A program made the translations under genes and the position numbers. A stretch of 33,543 nucleotides of DNA from Rikenellaceae bacterium. Lineage in GTDB: Bacteria; Bacteroidota; Bacteroidia; Bacteroidales; Rikenellaceae. Under the pieces are notes generated by a model. That model was not told where the DNA came from. It did not search any database and was given only the letters and a program-made list of their open reading frames with translations. Location: contig SUZV01000003.1 of the NCBI GenBank assembly GCA_015059715.1, positions 1 through 33,543 on the forward strand. Direction: 5' to 3'. Positions 7,284-15,266 of the stretch are shown one piece after another (position 1 is the stretch's first letter; each line of letters starts with the position of its first letter).

Positions 7284-9785
7284 ATGAGATATATCCACAC
7301 ATTCACAGCGACAATAGTCGCATCTATAGCCCTTCTACTCAATAACGCCTGTAGCCATTCACCCGATAGCAGATACGACAATGGCATAAGCTCAGAGCTT
7401 GCCGAGTGGCGCAAGGCGACAATAGAGGAGCTTAGCTACCGACTGCACTTCAACATCCCCGAGCAGCGCGACAAGGCTGTAACTGGAGAGGTCGAGATAG
7501 GCTTCAAGCTACACGCGCCCGAGGAGATAATCATAGACTTTCGCGATACCGACCTTGTGTCGTCGATAAGCTGTAACGGCAATAGCGATATTAACTACAA
7601 GCTGATAAATGAACATATAATAGTTGACCGCCGAGGAGTAAAGTCAGGGCAGAACACCATTGCCATAGCCTTTGAGGCAAGCTCGCAGTCGCTAAATCGC
7701 AACGATGAGTTTCTATATACGCTCTTAGTTCCCGACCGCGCACGCACACTCTTCCCCTGCTTCGACCAGCCAGACATGAAGGCTTCGTTTAAGCTCTCAC
7801 TTACCATCCCCGATGAGTGGGTAGCGGTATCGAACACAGCAATAGAGCATAGCGAAGTGTTAAATGATAATCTCAAGAGGGTGACCTTCGCGCCGACAGA
7901 GCCACTGAGCAGCTACCTCTTCTCGTTTGTTGCCGGCAGGCTCGACAGCCGCACCTATGACGATGGCGAGCACCGCTTTACGGCCTACTACCGCGAGAGC
8001 GATCCGAAGCGCATAGCTCAGCTCGACACCATATTTGCCGAAGTCAAAGCGGCACTCGTATGGCTTGAGGAGTACACCTCGATAGAGTACCCCTTTGCCA
8101 AGTACGACTTTGTAATACTCCCAGGATTCCAATATGGCGGCATGGAGCATACAGGGGCAACACTTTACAACGACAGACAGATGTTTCTCAGCGAGAGCCC
8201 CACGCTCGACGAGGAGCTACGCCGCACACAACTCATAGCCCACGAGACGGCACATATGTGGTTTGGCGACTATGTTACCATGCGTTGGTTTGACGATGTG
8301 TGGACAAAGGAGATATTTGCCAACTACTTCGCTGCACGCATGGCCGAGCCGCTATACCCCACCATCGACCACCGCCTAAATCGTCTTAAGAACTACACCA
8401 CAGCAGCCCTGAGCGAGGACCGCACCGCAGGGGCCACATCGATACGTCAGGAGCTTGACAACCTGCAAAATGCTGGCCTCATATATGGACAGACGATATA
8501 CAACAAGGCCCCGTTAGTGATGGACAAGATGGTCGAGATTATGGGCGAGGAGGCCTTCCGCGAGGGCATACGCGACTACCTACGCTCATACGCCTTTAGC
8601 AACGCCACGTGGCCCGAGCTGATAGCCATACTCGACAGATATACCGACGAGGACCTTGCCACATTCAGCCACGTATGGGTACACAGCAAGGGTATGCCAC
8701 GCATAGAGACATCGTTTGCAGATGGGACTCTTGTCATCACCCAACACGACCCCTTGGACCGAGGGTTATGCTGGCGACAGAGCTTTAACTGCCGCGCCAT
8801 AGCTGCCGATGGCACATATAGCGATATCGAGGTATGCATGACAGACCATAGCCACAGCTACGCCATAGCCGAGAACACCATAGCCGTAGTGCCCAATAGC
8901 GATGGTCGTGGATATGCCCTCTTCCTCCCAGACGCTAATAGTCTTGAGTGGCTACTGGCCAATATATCTACGCTCGACGAGGATGTCACACGCCTTGCTG
9001 CGGCCATAACGCTTAACGAGTGCTACGAGTGGGGGTATATAACCTCGCGCACATGGCTCGATACCATTATGAATACACTACCGATAGAGAGTAACTATCT
9101 TGTAGCCTCAACACTCAACGGATACCTGTCGAAATTGATGATTGAGGCTGCTACCGAGGAGGATGAACTACGCCTGTGGGATATGGCCGAGAACCACCCT
9201 CTCGGCTCGTTACGACGCGGTCTGATGATGACCTTGGCCCATACGACAAGGACACAGAGCGTCATCGAGAAGCTATACAGCGCGTGGAGCGAGCAACGCA
9301 TAGCACAGCTTAGCGAGAACGATGCTATGACACTGGCCATAGAGCTCGCCATAAGGCTACCCGAGAGGTGTGACACAATCATTACCACGCAGCGCGAGCG
9401 TCTTACACACGAGGACCGCATACGCCAGTTCGACTACATTGCACGTGCCGCACAGCCAGACATAGCATCACGCGATGCACTCTTTGAGTGGCTGCTAATC
9501 CCCGAAAACCGCCGCACAGAGCCTTGGGCCGCCACGACCTTAGCACTGCTTAACCACCATCTACGCCAAACGGATGCTGTAAAGTATATCTACCGAGGTC
9601 TTGAGGAGCTTACCGAGGTACAACAAACGGGCGACATCTTCTTCCCACGTAACTGGGCGGGAGCACTCCTTGGCGGCCATCATAGCAACGAGGCTAAGGC
9701 CGAGGTTGCGCGCTTCCTTGAGGATAATAGCGACTACAACCCACTGCTTAGAAACAAGATACTCCAGGCCGCAAACATCAAGTGA
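7284..9785 (+). CDS. M1 family zinc aminopeptidase, lipoprotein
   Basis: This metallopeptidase removes N-terminal residues from peptides. The N-terminus is a lipoprotein signal (hydrophobic run, then LLLNNAC, lipidated Cys23), so the enzyme is anchored in the envelope. Residues 40-230 form the M1 beta-sandwich. The exopeptidase motif is GGMEHTG (285-291), a variant of GAMEN. The zinc motif is HETAH (320-324), and the third ligand E343 falls exactly 18 residues after the second His (WTKEIFANYFA). The 833-aa length matches two- to three-domain M1 enzymes, and the C-terminal half is helical and poorly conserved. All catalytic residues are present. The gene stands alone between divergent glycerate kinase and a convergent lipoprotein gene. 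A role in using dietary or host peptides is inferred from location only. Confidence 0.93.
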   Translation: MRYIHTFTATIVASIALLLNNACSHSPDSRYDNGISSELAEWRKATIEELSYRLHFNIPEQRDKAVTGEVEIGFKLHAPEEIIIDFRDTDLVSSISCNGNSDINYKLINEHIIVDRRGVKSGQNTIAIAFEASSQSLNRNDEFLYTLLVPDRARTLFPCFDQPDMKASFKLSLTIPDEWVAVSNTAIEHSEVLNDNLKRVTFAPTEPLSSYLFSFVAGRLDSRTYDDGEHRFTAYYRESDPKRIAQLDTIFAEVKAALVWLEEYTSIEYPFAKYDFVILPGFQYGGMEHTGATLYNDRQMFLSESPTLDEELRRTQLIAHETAHMWFGDYVTMRWFDDVWTKEIFANYFAARMAEPLYPTIDHRLNRLKNYTTAALSEDRTAGATSIRQELDNLQNAGLIYGQTIYNKAPLVMDKMVEIMGEEAFREGIRDYLRSYAFSNATWPELIAILDRYTDEDLATFSHVWVHSKGMPRIETSFADGTLVITQHDPLDRGLCWRQSFNCRAIAADGTYSDIEVCMTDHSHSYAIAENTIAVVPNSDGRGYALFLPDANSLEWLLANISTLDEDVTRLAAAITLNECYEWGYITSRTWLDTIMNTLPIESNYLVASTLNGYLSKLMIEAATEEDELRLWDMAENHPLGSLRRGLMMTLAHTTRTQSVIEKLYSAWSEQRIAQLSENDAMTLAIELAIRLPERCDTIITTQRERLTHEDRIRQFDYIARAAQPDIASRDALFEWLLIPENRRTEPWAATTLALLNHHLRQTDAVKYIYRGLEELTEVQQTGDIFFPRNWAGALLGGHHSNEAKAEVARFLEDNSDYNPLLRNKILQAANIK

Positions 9786-9814
9786 TGCCTTAGGCCTGGA
9801 GGATATATCACCAC

Positions 9815-9836
9815 CGAGCGAGCTACGTAGCTACTC
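9815..9836. terminator. Possible shared terminator between convergent genes
   Basis: A perfect 12-bp palindrome AGCTACGTAGCT (9821-9832) sits inside CGAG...CTCG, in the 45-bp gap between two converging genes and overlapping one stop codon. No T-run follows, so the assignment is weak. Confidence 0.3.
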
Positions 9837-10565
9837 GTTAAGCCACAACATAGGTACACCCGTAGCCTTGAGGTCCTCGTCAGAGAGTTCTACGGAGAGT
9901 ATGCCAGCAGCAAACGAGGCAACCGAGTAGGGCTGGTAGACAAAGAGCAGACCTGTGTCGGTTATCAGCACCGAGTCGGCATGGGGGAGCTCTTTATATC
10001 CATTAATAAAGAGCGTATCGGGCATAGCCTCAACAAGGCTATTATAGAGCAACTCGCAAAGGCTCGCACTCCACTCACCCTCGTAGAGGTAGCTAAAATC
10101 GTATGGCTGGCCCGTAACAAGGCTATAACACTCATACCATATAGAGTTACCACCATGTGCCCCACCAGTATAGATATCGATGTGGGTCTCATAGCAAAGT
10201 ACCGAGCTATCACGCACGGTGAAGGCCGCCTGGTCGAAGTTGAGCGTATAGGCAGCTCCCGAGTCACTCCCGACAGCATCTGCAATAAAGGCATCGGCCA
10301 TAGCTCGCATCGAGGCATCTACATCCGCAGGGACAAAGGCATACTCCTCGAATATGTGGTTATAGTTCGCCGCCTCGATACTCCTAAGTATATCACTCTT
10401 ATCGCTATTAGCGATATGCTGGTAGCGTATATTCACCATGTACCTCTCGGGCTCGGACGACTCAAATGTATACTCCTCAAGCTGCAAAGCTCTATCGCAA
10501 CAGTCGCCACACGCCACAAAGAGCAGCATCGACAATATTGATATGCCAAATAAGATACGTTTCAT
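9831..10565 (-). CDS. DUF3298/RsiV-like secreted lipoprotein
   Basis: The product (about 244 aa) starts with a lipoprotein signal (MKRILFGISILSMLLFVAC, lipidated Cys near 19). The middle has the motif YTGGAHGGN, the hallmark of the DUF3298 domain found in RsiV and PdaC C-terminal parts, preceded by a DUF4163-like region with LCYETHIDIYTGG. In RsiV this fold binds lysozyme; whether that holds here is unknown. The C-terminus (LLFVYQPYSVASFAAGILSV) is the typical end of the domain, where the chain folds back. A GTG two codons upstream (10571) also opens the frame, but a perfect Shine-Dalgarno sits 5 bases before the ATG at 10565, which fixes the start. A promoter lies at 10599-10629. It is convergent with the M1 peptidase. 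Confidence 0.85.
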   Translation of the reverse strand: MKRILFGISILSMLLFVACGDCCDRALQLEEYTFESSEPERYMVNIRYQHIANSDKSDILRSIEAANYNHIFEEYAFVPADVDASMRAMADAFIADAVGSDSGAAYTLNFDQAAFTVRDSSVLCYETHIDIYTGGAHGGNSIWYECYSLVTGQPYDFSYLYEGEWSASLCELLYNSLVEAMPDTLFINGYKELPHADSVLITDTGLLFVYQPYSVASFAAGILSVELSDEDLKATGVPMLWLNE

Positions 10566-10566
10566 A

Positions 10567-10578
10567 ATCACCTCCTTA
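10567..10578 (-). promoter_or_regulatory. Unusually strong Shine-Dalgarno site
   Basis: The minus strand reads TAAGGAGGTGAT immediately before the ATG at 10565. This is complementary over 12 bases to the usual 16S rRNA 3' tail. Bacteroidota genes rarely carry such a site, and no other gene in this window has one of this strength. Confidence 0.7.
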
Positions 10579-10598
10579 CTTTGTTAATTTTACCAATG

Positions 10599-10629
10599 TA
10601 AAGATAAATATATTTTTTTTAACTACAAA
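10599..10629 (-). promoter_or_regulatory. Promoter of the DUF3298 lipoprotein gene
   Basis: On the minus strand TTTG (10626-10629), a 19-bp spacer and TATCTTTA (10599-10606), one base off TAnnTTTG. The start codon is about 34 bases downstream of the -7 box. Confidence 0.65.
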
Positions 10630-10706
10630 ACAATCTCTGTAAAATTTATAATTTGGCAAATAGCGATATATCGGGCACAACTACCCTACCAATTTACGAA
10701 GCACTT

Positions 10707-10770
10707 AGAAGCTGTTTTGAATTTTATTGAAAGAGTTTGTCAGTTGCTGCAAAAGATAGTTTCGGCTTCT
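10707..10770 (+). mobile_element. MITE-like element, partial copy (one end only)
   Basis: It begins AGAAGCTGTTTTGAATTTTA and matches the first 60 or so bases of the elements at 29929 and (reversed) 25512, then breaks off after TTTCGGCTTCT. The opposite terminal repeat is missing. The break at an internal GGCTTCT, which resembles the terminal CAGCTTCT, suggests an internal deletion. Confidence 0.65.
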
Positions 10771-10890
10771 TATTATATATTATAAGACCTAAAAATGCAG
10801 TACGACATAGTACAATATGGCGGACATAGCAGCGATTAGATAGGATTTTGCACTTTTTTACAGATTTTTTGCATTTTTTTTGCAAAAAGT

Positions 10891-10921
10891 TTTGGAGAAT
10901 AAAAAAATTGCCGTATATTTG
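10891..10921 (+). promoter_or_regulatory. Consensus promoter of tRNA-Glu
   Basis: TTTG (10891-10894), 19-bp spacer, TATATTTG (10914-10921): exact match to the Bacteroidota consensus, 41 bases before the tRNA. Confidence 0.85.
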
Positions 10922-10962
10922 CATCGTCAAAAGGAAACAACCTATGACAAGGTTCTAAAAAT

Positions 10963-11034
10963 GGTGGATTCATCTAAGGGCTAGGATACGTGCCTCTCAC
11001 GCACGACATAGGGGTTCGAATCCCCTATCCACTA
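10963..11034 (+). tRNA. tRNA-Glu (anticodon CTC)
   Basis: Acceptor GGTGGAT pairs with ATCCACT (G-T at the first pair). Anticodon stem CGTGC/GCACG has loop CTCTCAC, giving anticodon CTC (reads GAG). The T-arm is AGGGG-TTCGAAT-CCCCT. Discriminator A at 11034; CCA is not encoded. Confidence 0.92.
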
Positions 11035-11042
11035 CAAAGAAG

Positions 11043-11090
11043 ACGATGTAAGAGACTGATAATCAGCAACTTACATCGTTTTTCTTTTTG
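11043..11090 (+). terminator. tRNA-Glu terminator
   Basis: Stem ACGATGTAAG/CTTACATCGT (11043-11052 with 11070-11079) with a small inner hairpin CTGAT/ATCAG in the loop, followed by TTTTTCTTTTT. Confidence 0.8.
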
Positions 11091-11124
11091 CTATCACCCA
11101 AAAATTCACCCAAAAAGATCTATT

Positions 11125-11225
11125 CACCTTGCGGTGACAGCTAAAGCTATTAGGGTAGTGCGCAGGCCTTCAGCCTGCTAAAGAGTAGTTCGCTCGCTAT
11201 TGGCGAGCTAAAGAGTAGTTAAAGA
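11125..11225 (+). repeat. Hairpin-chain repeat, left arm
   Basis: A chain of small hairpins: CACC-TTGC-GGTG, AGCT-AA-AGCT, GCAGGC-CTTCA-GCCTGC (11162-11178) and GCTCGC-TATTG-GCGAGC (11192-11208). They are joined by the linker TAAAGAGTAGTT or AGGGTAGT. An inverted copy of the chain occurs at 11365-11464. Confidence 0.7.
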
Positions 11226-11350
11226 GTTTTCGTTGTTGTGATACTCGACCTCTTATTGTCTTATGGTCTTAACGTCTTAAAGTCTTAAAAAAAATTGGGA
11301 CGATAGGACAATAGGACAATAGGACGATAAGATGGTTACGGACAAGCACT
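11226..11350. repeat. GAC-type 8-mer repeat tract, second location
   Basis: GATACTCGACCTC followed by complementary-type units (TTATTGTCTTATGGTC, 11247-11286), an A-run, then plus-type units GACGATAG, GACAATAG, GACAATAG, GACGATAAG (11298-11331) and GGTTACGGACAA. It carries the same modules as 2592-2752 but in permuted order. Confidence 0.65.
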
Positions 11351-11364
11351 TTTTTCTTTTTACT

Positions 11365-11464
11365 ACACTTTAGCAGCGTTAGCTGCGAACTACTCTTAAA
11401 CTACCCTTTAGCTCGCCAATAGCGAGCGAACTACCCTTACAGCTCTAGCTGTCACCTCAGGGTG
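11365..11464 (-). repeat. Hairpin-chain repeat, right arm (inverted)
   Basis: Read on the minus strand it gives CACC/GGTG, AGCT/AGCT, the same GCTCGCTATTGGCGAGC hairpin, then GCAGC-TAAC-GCTGC. Linkers are AAGGGTAGTT and AAGAGTAGTT. It mirrors 11125-11225 around the GAC tract. Confidence 0.7.
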
Positions 11465-11504
11465 AAACACACTCCCACCAGATTTCACAACTAAGACACA
11501 CATA

Positions 11505-11533
11505 ACAAAAAACGACCGAGATAATCTCGGTCG
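11505..11533 (-). terminator. tRNA-Ser terminator
   Basis: On the minus strand a 9-bp stem CGACCGAGA/TCTCGGTCG with a 3-base loop is followed by a run of T (the AAAAAA at about 11507-11512 on the plus strand). Confidence 0.8.
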
Positions 11534-11552
11534 CAACAAAACTCTTTAAAAG

Positions 11553-11639
11553 CGGAGGGCACTGGATTCGAACCAGCGGATACCTTACGATATCGGCAGT
11601 TTAGCAAACTGCTGGTTTAAGCCACTCACCCAACCCTCC
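11553..11639 (-). tRNA. tRNA-Ser (anticodon GCT)
   Basis: Read on the minus strand: acceptor GGAGGGT pairs with GCCCTCC; anticodon stem GCAGT/ACTGC with loop TTGCTAA (anticodon GCT). A long variable arm is present, as expected for Ser, followed by the T-arm CTGG-TTCGAAT-CCAG. Discriminator G at 11553. 87 nt, CCA not encoded. Confidence 0.95.
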
Positions 11640-11668
11640 TTAAACCATCTTTCTGTAAAAGAGCGGTG

Positions 11669-11699
11669 CAAATATACAACATATTTTCGTTTCTGCAAA
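11669..11699 (-). promoter_or_regulatory. Consensus promoter of tRNA-Ser
   Basis: On the minus strand TTTG (11696-11699), exactly 19 bp, then TATATTTG (11669-11676). It lies 30 bases upstream of the tRNA, the same geometry as the tRNA-Thr promoter. It also lies just beyond the stop of the upstream methyltransferase gene (11716). Confidence 0.85.
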
Positions 11700-11715
11700 A
11701 TTTTTAACTCTTTTT

Positions 11716-12243
11716 TTATCGCAGCTGTTTGAACACCTCCCACAGCACAACACCTGCCGACACCGAGACATTTAGCGAGTGCTTTGTGCCCACCTGGGGT
11801 ATCTCTATGGCAGAGTCTACAATGTCGACAACAGACTGGTCGACACCCTCGACCTCGTTGCCAAAGACCAAGGCATACTTAGCCTCGGCATCCAACCTAA
11901 ACTCATTGAGCATCGTAGCACCCTCAACCTGCTCAACAGCAACGATGCGGTAGCCCTCTGCGCGTAGCTGCGCAACACACTCTGCCGTAGTTGCGTAGTA
12001 GCTCCACGCCACGCTAAGCTCGGCACCCAACGCCGTCTTATGAATCTCGCGATTCGGAGGTGTGGAGGTGATGCCACAGAGCATGATACGCTCGATACCA
12101 AAGGCATCGGAGGTGCGAAACAGCGAGCCGACGTTCTGCGCCGAGCGAACATTATCCATAACCACAACAATAGGCATCTTAGGAGTCTCGCCATACTCCT
12201 CAAGCGTAGGACGACCAAGCTCCTCGTTTAATAGTTTACGCAT
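11716..12243 (-). CDS. SpoU/TrmH-family RNA 2'-O-methyltransferase
   Basis: SPOUT methyltransferases of this family methylate a ribose 2'-OH in tRNA or rRNA using S-adenosylmethionine. The 175-aa product shows the three SpoU motifs: NVRSAQNVGSLFRTSDAFG (31-49, with the catalytic-type Arg), ALVFGNEVEGV (124-134) and IPQVGTKHSLNVSVSAGVVL (148-167), which form the deep trefoil knot and cofactor site. The short length, without an N-terminal RNA-binding extension, resembles TrmH/TrmL-like stand-alone enzymes. The exact target nucleotide cannot be assigned. The start ATG at 12243 is 32 bases below a TACATTTG -7 box. The tRNA-Ser follows on the same strand but has its own promoter. Confidence 0.92.
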   Translation of the reverse strand: MRKLLNEELGRPTLEEYGETPKMPIVVVMDNVRSAQNVGSLFRTSDAFGIERIMLCGITSTPPNREIHKTALGAELSVAWSYYATTAECVAQLRAEGYRIVAVEQVEGATMLNEFRLDAEAKYALVFGNEVEGVDQSVVDIVDSAIEIPQVGTKHSLNVSVSAGVVLWEVFKQLR

Positions 12244-12274
12244 ATATTTTTAAGTAATTTTAATTATTACGCTA

Positions 12275-12282
12275 CAAATGTA
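12275..12282 (-). promoter_or_regulatory. Probable -7 box of the SpoU methyltransferase gene
   Basis: The minus strand reads TACATTTG, matching TAnnTTTG. No good -33 TTTG at 19-20 bp. It lies about 22 bp from the opposite-facing box at 12305-12312. Confidence 0.5.
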
Positions 12283-12304
12283 ATAAAATATAAAATATTT
12301 TGAG

Positions 12305-12312
12305 TATTTTTG
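12305..12312 (+). promoter_or_regulatory. Probable -7 box of the 12360 outer-membrane protein gene
   Basis: TATTTTTG fits TAnnTTTG, 47 bases before the ATG at 12360. The -33 region is AT-rich without TTTG. It also argues against the TTG start at 12300, which would lie upstream of the transcript. Confidence 0.45.
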
Positions 12313-12359
12313 TGGCAAATGTTTTTGTTTGGCAACACCAACAATATCCTACTAATAAT

Positions 12360-13457
12360 ATGTACAGAGCAGTGCGACACATCATCACCACCATAGCCGT
12401 AGTCTTTGCTGGGGCATACACCCTCTCGGCTCAAGAGCTACGCATAGGTGCGGAGTTTACCACGCTCTTTGATAATACGGAGTATGCCGCGATGGATAAC
12501 ATTAGCTCGGCAACGCTCTTCAGCTCGCGCCTAACACCTAAGTTAGGTGTCGCATGGTCGGAGCGCAACACCCTGATGTTTGGCGTAGATATGGTTCAGG
12601 ACTTTGGCCACGACTCAAAGTTCTTGTCGGATGCCAACGTACAGCTATACTATGCCTATAAAGCTCCGCGTGTGAAGGTGTTTGCTGGTATATTCCCACG
12701 CTCTGAGATGCGAGGAGTGCACTCGGGGCTCTTCTACGACCCCACATATTTGTACTACAACAACCGCATAGGTGGCGTATTGGCACGCTACGAGGATGAC
12801 AAGTTCTATGATTCGTATGTCGAGTTTGCGATGGACTACACAGGCATGCGCGACTTCGATACACGCGAGGCCTTTGCTATAACATCCTCGGGACACTGGA
12901 ACATCACAGCGGTATATATAGGCTATGACTTCTACATGGGTCACTATGCCAAGGACTACAACCCCGAGACACGTGATGGCGTGGTCGACAACCTACTTAT
13001 CACACCCTACTTAGGCTATAAGTTTAGTGCTAACAAGCACTATCGACCTATAGACTTCGACCTAAGAGTTACATACATGCAGTCATTGCAGCGCGATAGG
13101 ATAAACGAGAACGTGTGGCAGAGTCCTTGTGGCGGCGAGCTATACGTTAATGTCGAGTGGTGCAACATCAGCCTGTCGAACCGTCTACTCTTGGGTGGCG
13201 AGTCGCTACTTACGTACTACAGCCGCTACGGCGCAGAGGTATATCACAGTGTGCCGCTGTATCGCACCAATAAGGGCATATACGACGCTATAACGCTCTC
13301 CTACAAGCGCGGTTTCTTCAGCGATACCGTAGTAGTTGCCGCAGGCATCACAGCCGAGTATGAGGGCACGGGCTGGGGCACACGACAGTGGATAGAGCTA
13401 TGCGTAGACCTCGACTACGGCATATCACTAAACAGAAAACAGAGATACATCGAATAG
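12360..13457 (+). CDS. Predicted outer-membrane beta-barrel protein, unknown function
   Basis: I do not recognise a named family. The 365-aa product has a signal peptide ending in AYTLSAQE (cleavage after Ala-Gln or nearby, the usual Bacteroidales pattern). After it come many alternating amphipathic strands rich in Tyr, Phe and Arg, separated by short polar turns, for example VKVFAGIFPRSEMRG, YLYYNNRIGGVLARYED and ITAVYIGYDFYMGHY. This fits a porin-like barrel in the outer membrane. The frame opens earlier at a TTG (12300), but the signal peptide and the -7 box at 12305 support the ATG at 12360. glnS follows 34 bases later on the same strand with no terminator or clear promoter in between, so the two may be co-transcribed although functionally unrelated. 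Confidence 0.75.
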   Translation: MYRAVRHIITTIAVVFAGAYTLSAQELRIGAEFTTLFDNTEYAAMDNISSATLFSSRLTPKLGVAWSERNTLMFGVDMVQDFGHDSKFLSDANVQLYYAYKAPRVKVFAGIFPRSEMRGVHSGLFYDPTYLYYNNRIGGVLARYEDDKFYDSYVEFAMDYTGMRDFDTREAFAITSSGHWNITAVYIGYDFYMGHYAKDYNPETRDGVVDNLLITPYLGYKFSANKHYRPIDFDLRVTYMQSLQRDRINENVWQSPCGGELYVNVEWCNISLSNRLLLGGESLLTYYSRYGAEVYHSVPLYRTNKGIYDAITLSYKRGFFSDTVVVAAGITAEYEGTGWGTRQWIELCVDLDYGISLNRKQRYIE

Positions 13458-13491
13458 AGAGTAAAGTATATAATAAACAAACGATAGAACT

Positions 13492-15219
13492 ATGACACAG
13501 GAGACACCAGAAGTAAAGGAGAAGTCACTAAACTTCGTTGAAGAGGTTATCGAGGAGGCGATAGCTAAGGGTAAAACGCGCGTGCAGACACGCTTCCCAC
13601 CCGAGCCTAACGGATACCTTCATATAGGCCACGCCAAGGCTATATGTCTCGACTTTGGCGTTGCGAAGCGTTATGGCGGTGTATGTAACCTACGCTTCGA
13701 CGACACCAACCCCACGAAGGAGGATGTCGAGTATGTAGATGCCATAAAGGAGGATATCGAATGGCTCGGCTTTAAGTGGGGCGCAGAGTACTACGCCTCG
13801 GACTACTTCCAGCAGCTGTGGGACTTCGCGGTGCGCCTCATCAAGCAGGGCAAGGCGTATATCGACGAGCAGACATCTGAAGAGATAGCCGAGCAGAAGG
13901 GCACACCTACGCAGGCTGGTGTCGAAAGCCCCTACCGCAACCGCCCTATCGAGGAGAACCTTGACCTGTTTATGAAGATGACAGCTGGCGAGATTGAGGA
14001 GGGACGCATGGTACTCCGCGCCAAGATAGATATGGCAAGCTCGAATATGCACTTCCGCGACCCTATCATCTACCGCGTTGTGAACCATCCACACCACCGC
14101 ACAGGCGACAAGTGGAAGGTATACCCTATGTATGACTTTGCACACGGCCAGAGCGACTACTTCGAGGGCGTAACACACTCGTTGTGTACACTCGAGTTTG
14201 TACCTCACCGCCCACTATACGACCTCTTCGTAGATTGGGTGAAGGAGGGTGTCGACCCCTCGGATGAGCGTCCTCGTCAGTATGAGTTCAACAAGCTAAA
14301 CCTCAACTATACGCTTATGAGCAAGCGTAACCTGCTCATATTAGTCAAGGAGGGCTTGGTGAATGGCTGGGACGACCCACGTATGCCTACACTCTGCGGT
14401 TTCCGCCGTCGTGGCTACTCACCAGAGTCTATTCGCAACTTCGTAGATAAGATTGGCTATACGACATACGATGCGCTTAACGATATGGCCCTCTTGGAGA
14501 GTGCTGTGCGCGACGACCTCAATAAGCGTGCTACGCGCGTGAGTGCCGTCATAGACCCTGTAAAGCTCGTCATCACCAACTACCCCGAGGGTCAGGTAGA
14601 GGCTATGGAGGCGGTGAACAACCCCGAGGACCCAGAGTCGGGCACACACACCATTGAGTTTAGCCGCGAGCTATGGATGGAGCGCGACGACTTTATGGAG
14701 GATGCTCCCAAGAAGTACTTCCGCATGACCCCAGGTCAGGAGGTGCGCCTAAAGAATGCGTACATCGTCAAGTGTACAGGATGCGACAAGGATGAGAATG
14801 GCAACATAACTACCGTATATGCCGAGTACGACCCCGACACCAAGACGGGCATGCCTGGTAGCAACCGCAAGGTCAAGGGCACACTCCACTGGGTTAGCTG
14901 CAACAACTGCATCAAGGCCGAGGTGCGCCTCTACGACAGATTGTGGAAGGTGGAAAATCCTCGCGATGAGATGGCCGCCATACGCAAGGCTACGGGATGC
15001 GAGGCATTGGAGGCTATGCAACAGATGATTAACGAGGATTCGCTTAAGGTGCTTACCGAGTGCTACGTCGAGAAGTTCCTATCTGAGGCGAAGCCATACG
15101 ACTACCTACAGTTCCAGCGCATCGGATACTTCAATGTCGACAAGGATTCTACACCAGAACACCTTGTATTTAACCGCACGGTGACACTGAAGGATACCTG
15201 GGCAAAGATAAATAAGTAG
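13492..15219 (+). CDS. glnS: Glutaminyl-tRNA synthetase
   Basis: GlnRS charges tRNA-Gln with glutamine in the cytoplasm. The 575-aa product begins with a short helical segment and then RFPPEPNGYLHIGHAKAI (about 34-51), containing the class I HIGH signature at 44-47. CNLRFDDTNPTKED and the KMSKS-loop variant MSKR (276-279, in NYTLMSKRNLL) complete the catalytic core. The C-terminal 230 residues form the two anticodon-binding beta-barrels, and a tail with CNNCIKAEVRLYDRLW is typical of GlnRS. It is distinguished from GluRS by the FPPEPNGYLHIGH form, the VTHSLCTLEF segment and the beta-barrel C-terminus. Length is as expected (550-580). It follows the outer-membrane protein gene closely; the unrecognised gene at 15267 lies 47 bases downstream. 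Confidence 0.97.
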   Translation: MTQETPEVKEKSLNFVEEVIEEAIAKGKTRVQTRFPPEPNGYLHIGHAKAICLDFGVAKRYGGVCNLRFDDTNPTKEDVEYVDAIKEDIEWLGFKWGAEYYASDYFQQLWDFAVRLIKQGKAYIDEQTSEEIAEQKGTPTQAGVESPYRNRPIEENLDLFMKMTAGEIEEGRMVLRAKIDMASSNMHFRDPIIYRVVNHPHHRTGDKWKVYPMYDFAHGQSDYFEGVTHSLCTLEFVPHRPLYDLFVDWVKEGVDPSDERPRQYEFNKLNLNYTLMSKRNLLILVKEGLVNGWDDPRMPTLCGFRRRGYSPESIRNFVDKIGYTTYDALNDMALLESAVRDDLNKRATRVSAVIDPVKLVITNYPEGQVEAMEAVNNPEDPESGTHTIEFSRELWMERDDFMEDAPKKYFRMTPGQEVRLKNAYIVKCTGCDKDENGNITTVYAEYDPDTKTGMPGSNRKVKGTLHWVSCNNCIKAEVRLYDRLWKVENPRDEMAAIRKATGCEALEAMQQMINEDSLKVLTECYVEKFLSEAKPYDYLQFQRIGYFNVDKDSTPEHLVFNRTVTLKDTWAKINK

Positions 15220-15266
15220 TCGTTGCGAGAACCAACATATAAACGTATATAAACCACAGTAGAGCT

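Noticed and set aside
10724..10930. 68-aa minus-strand open frame
   Set aside because: Lies on the tRNA-Glu promoter and the partial MITE; Lys-rich low complexity, no support.
10990..11181. 63-aa open frame
   Set aside because: Starts inside tRNA-Glu and runs through its terminator and the hairpin chain.
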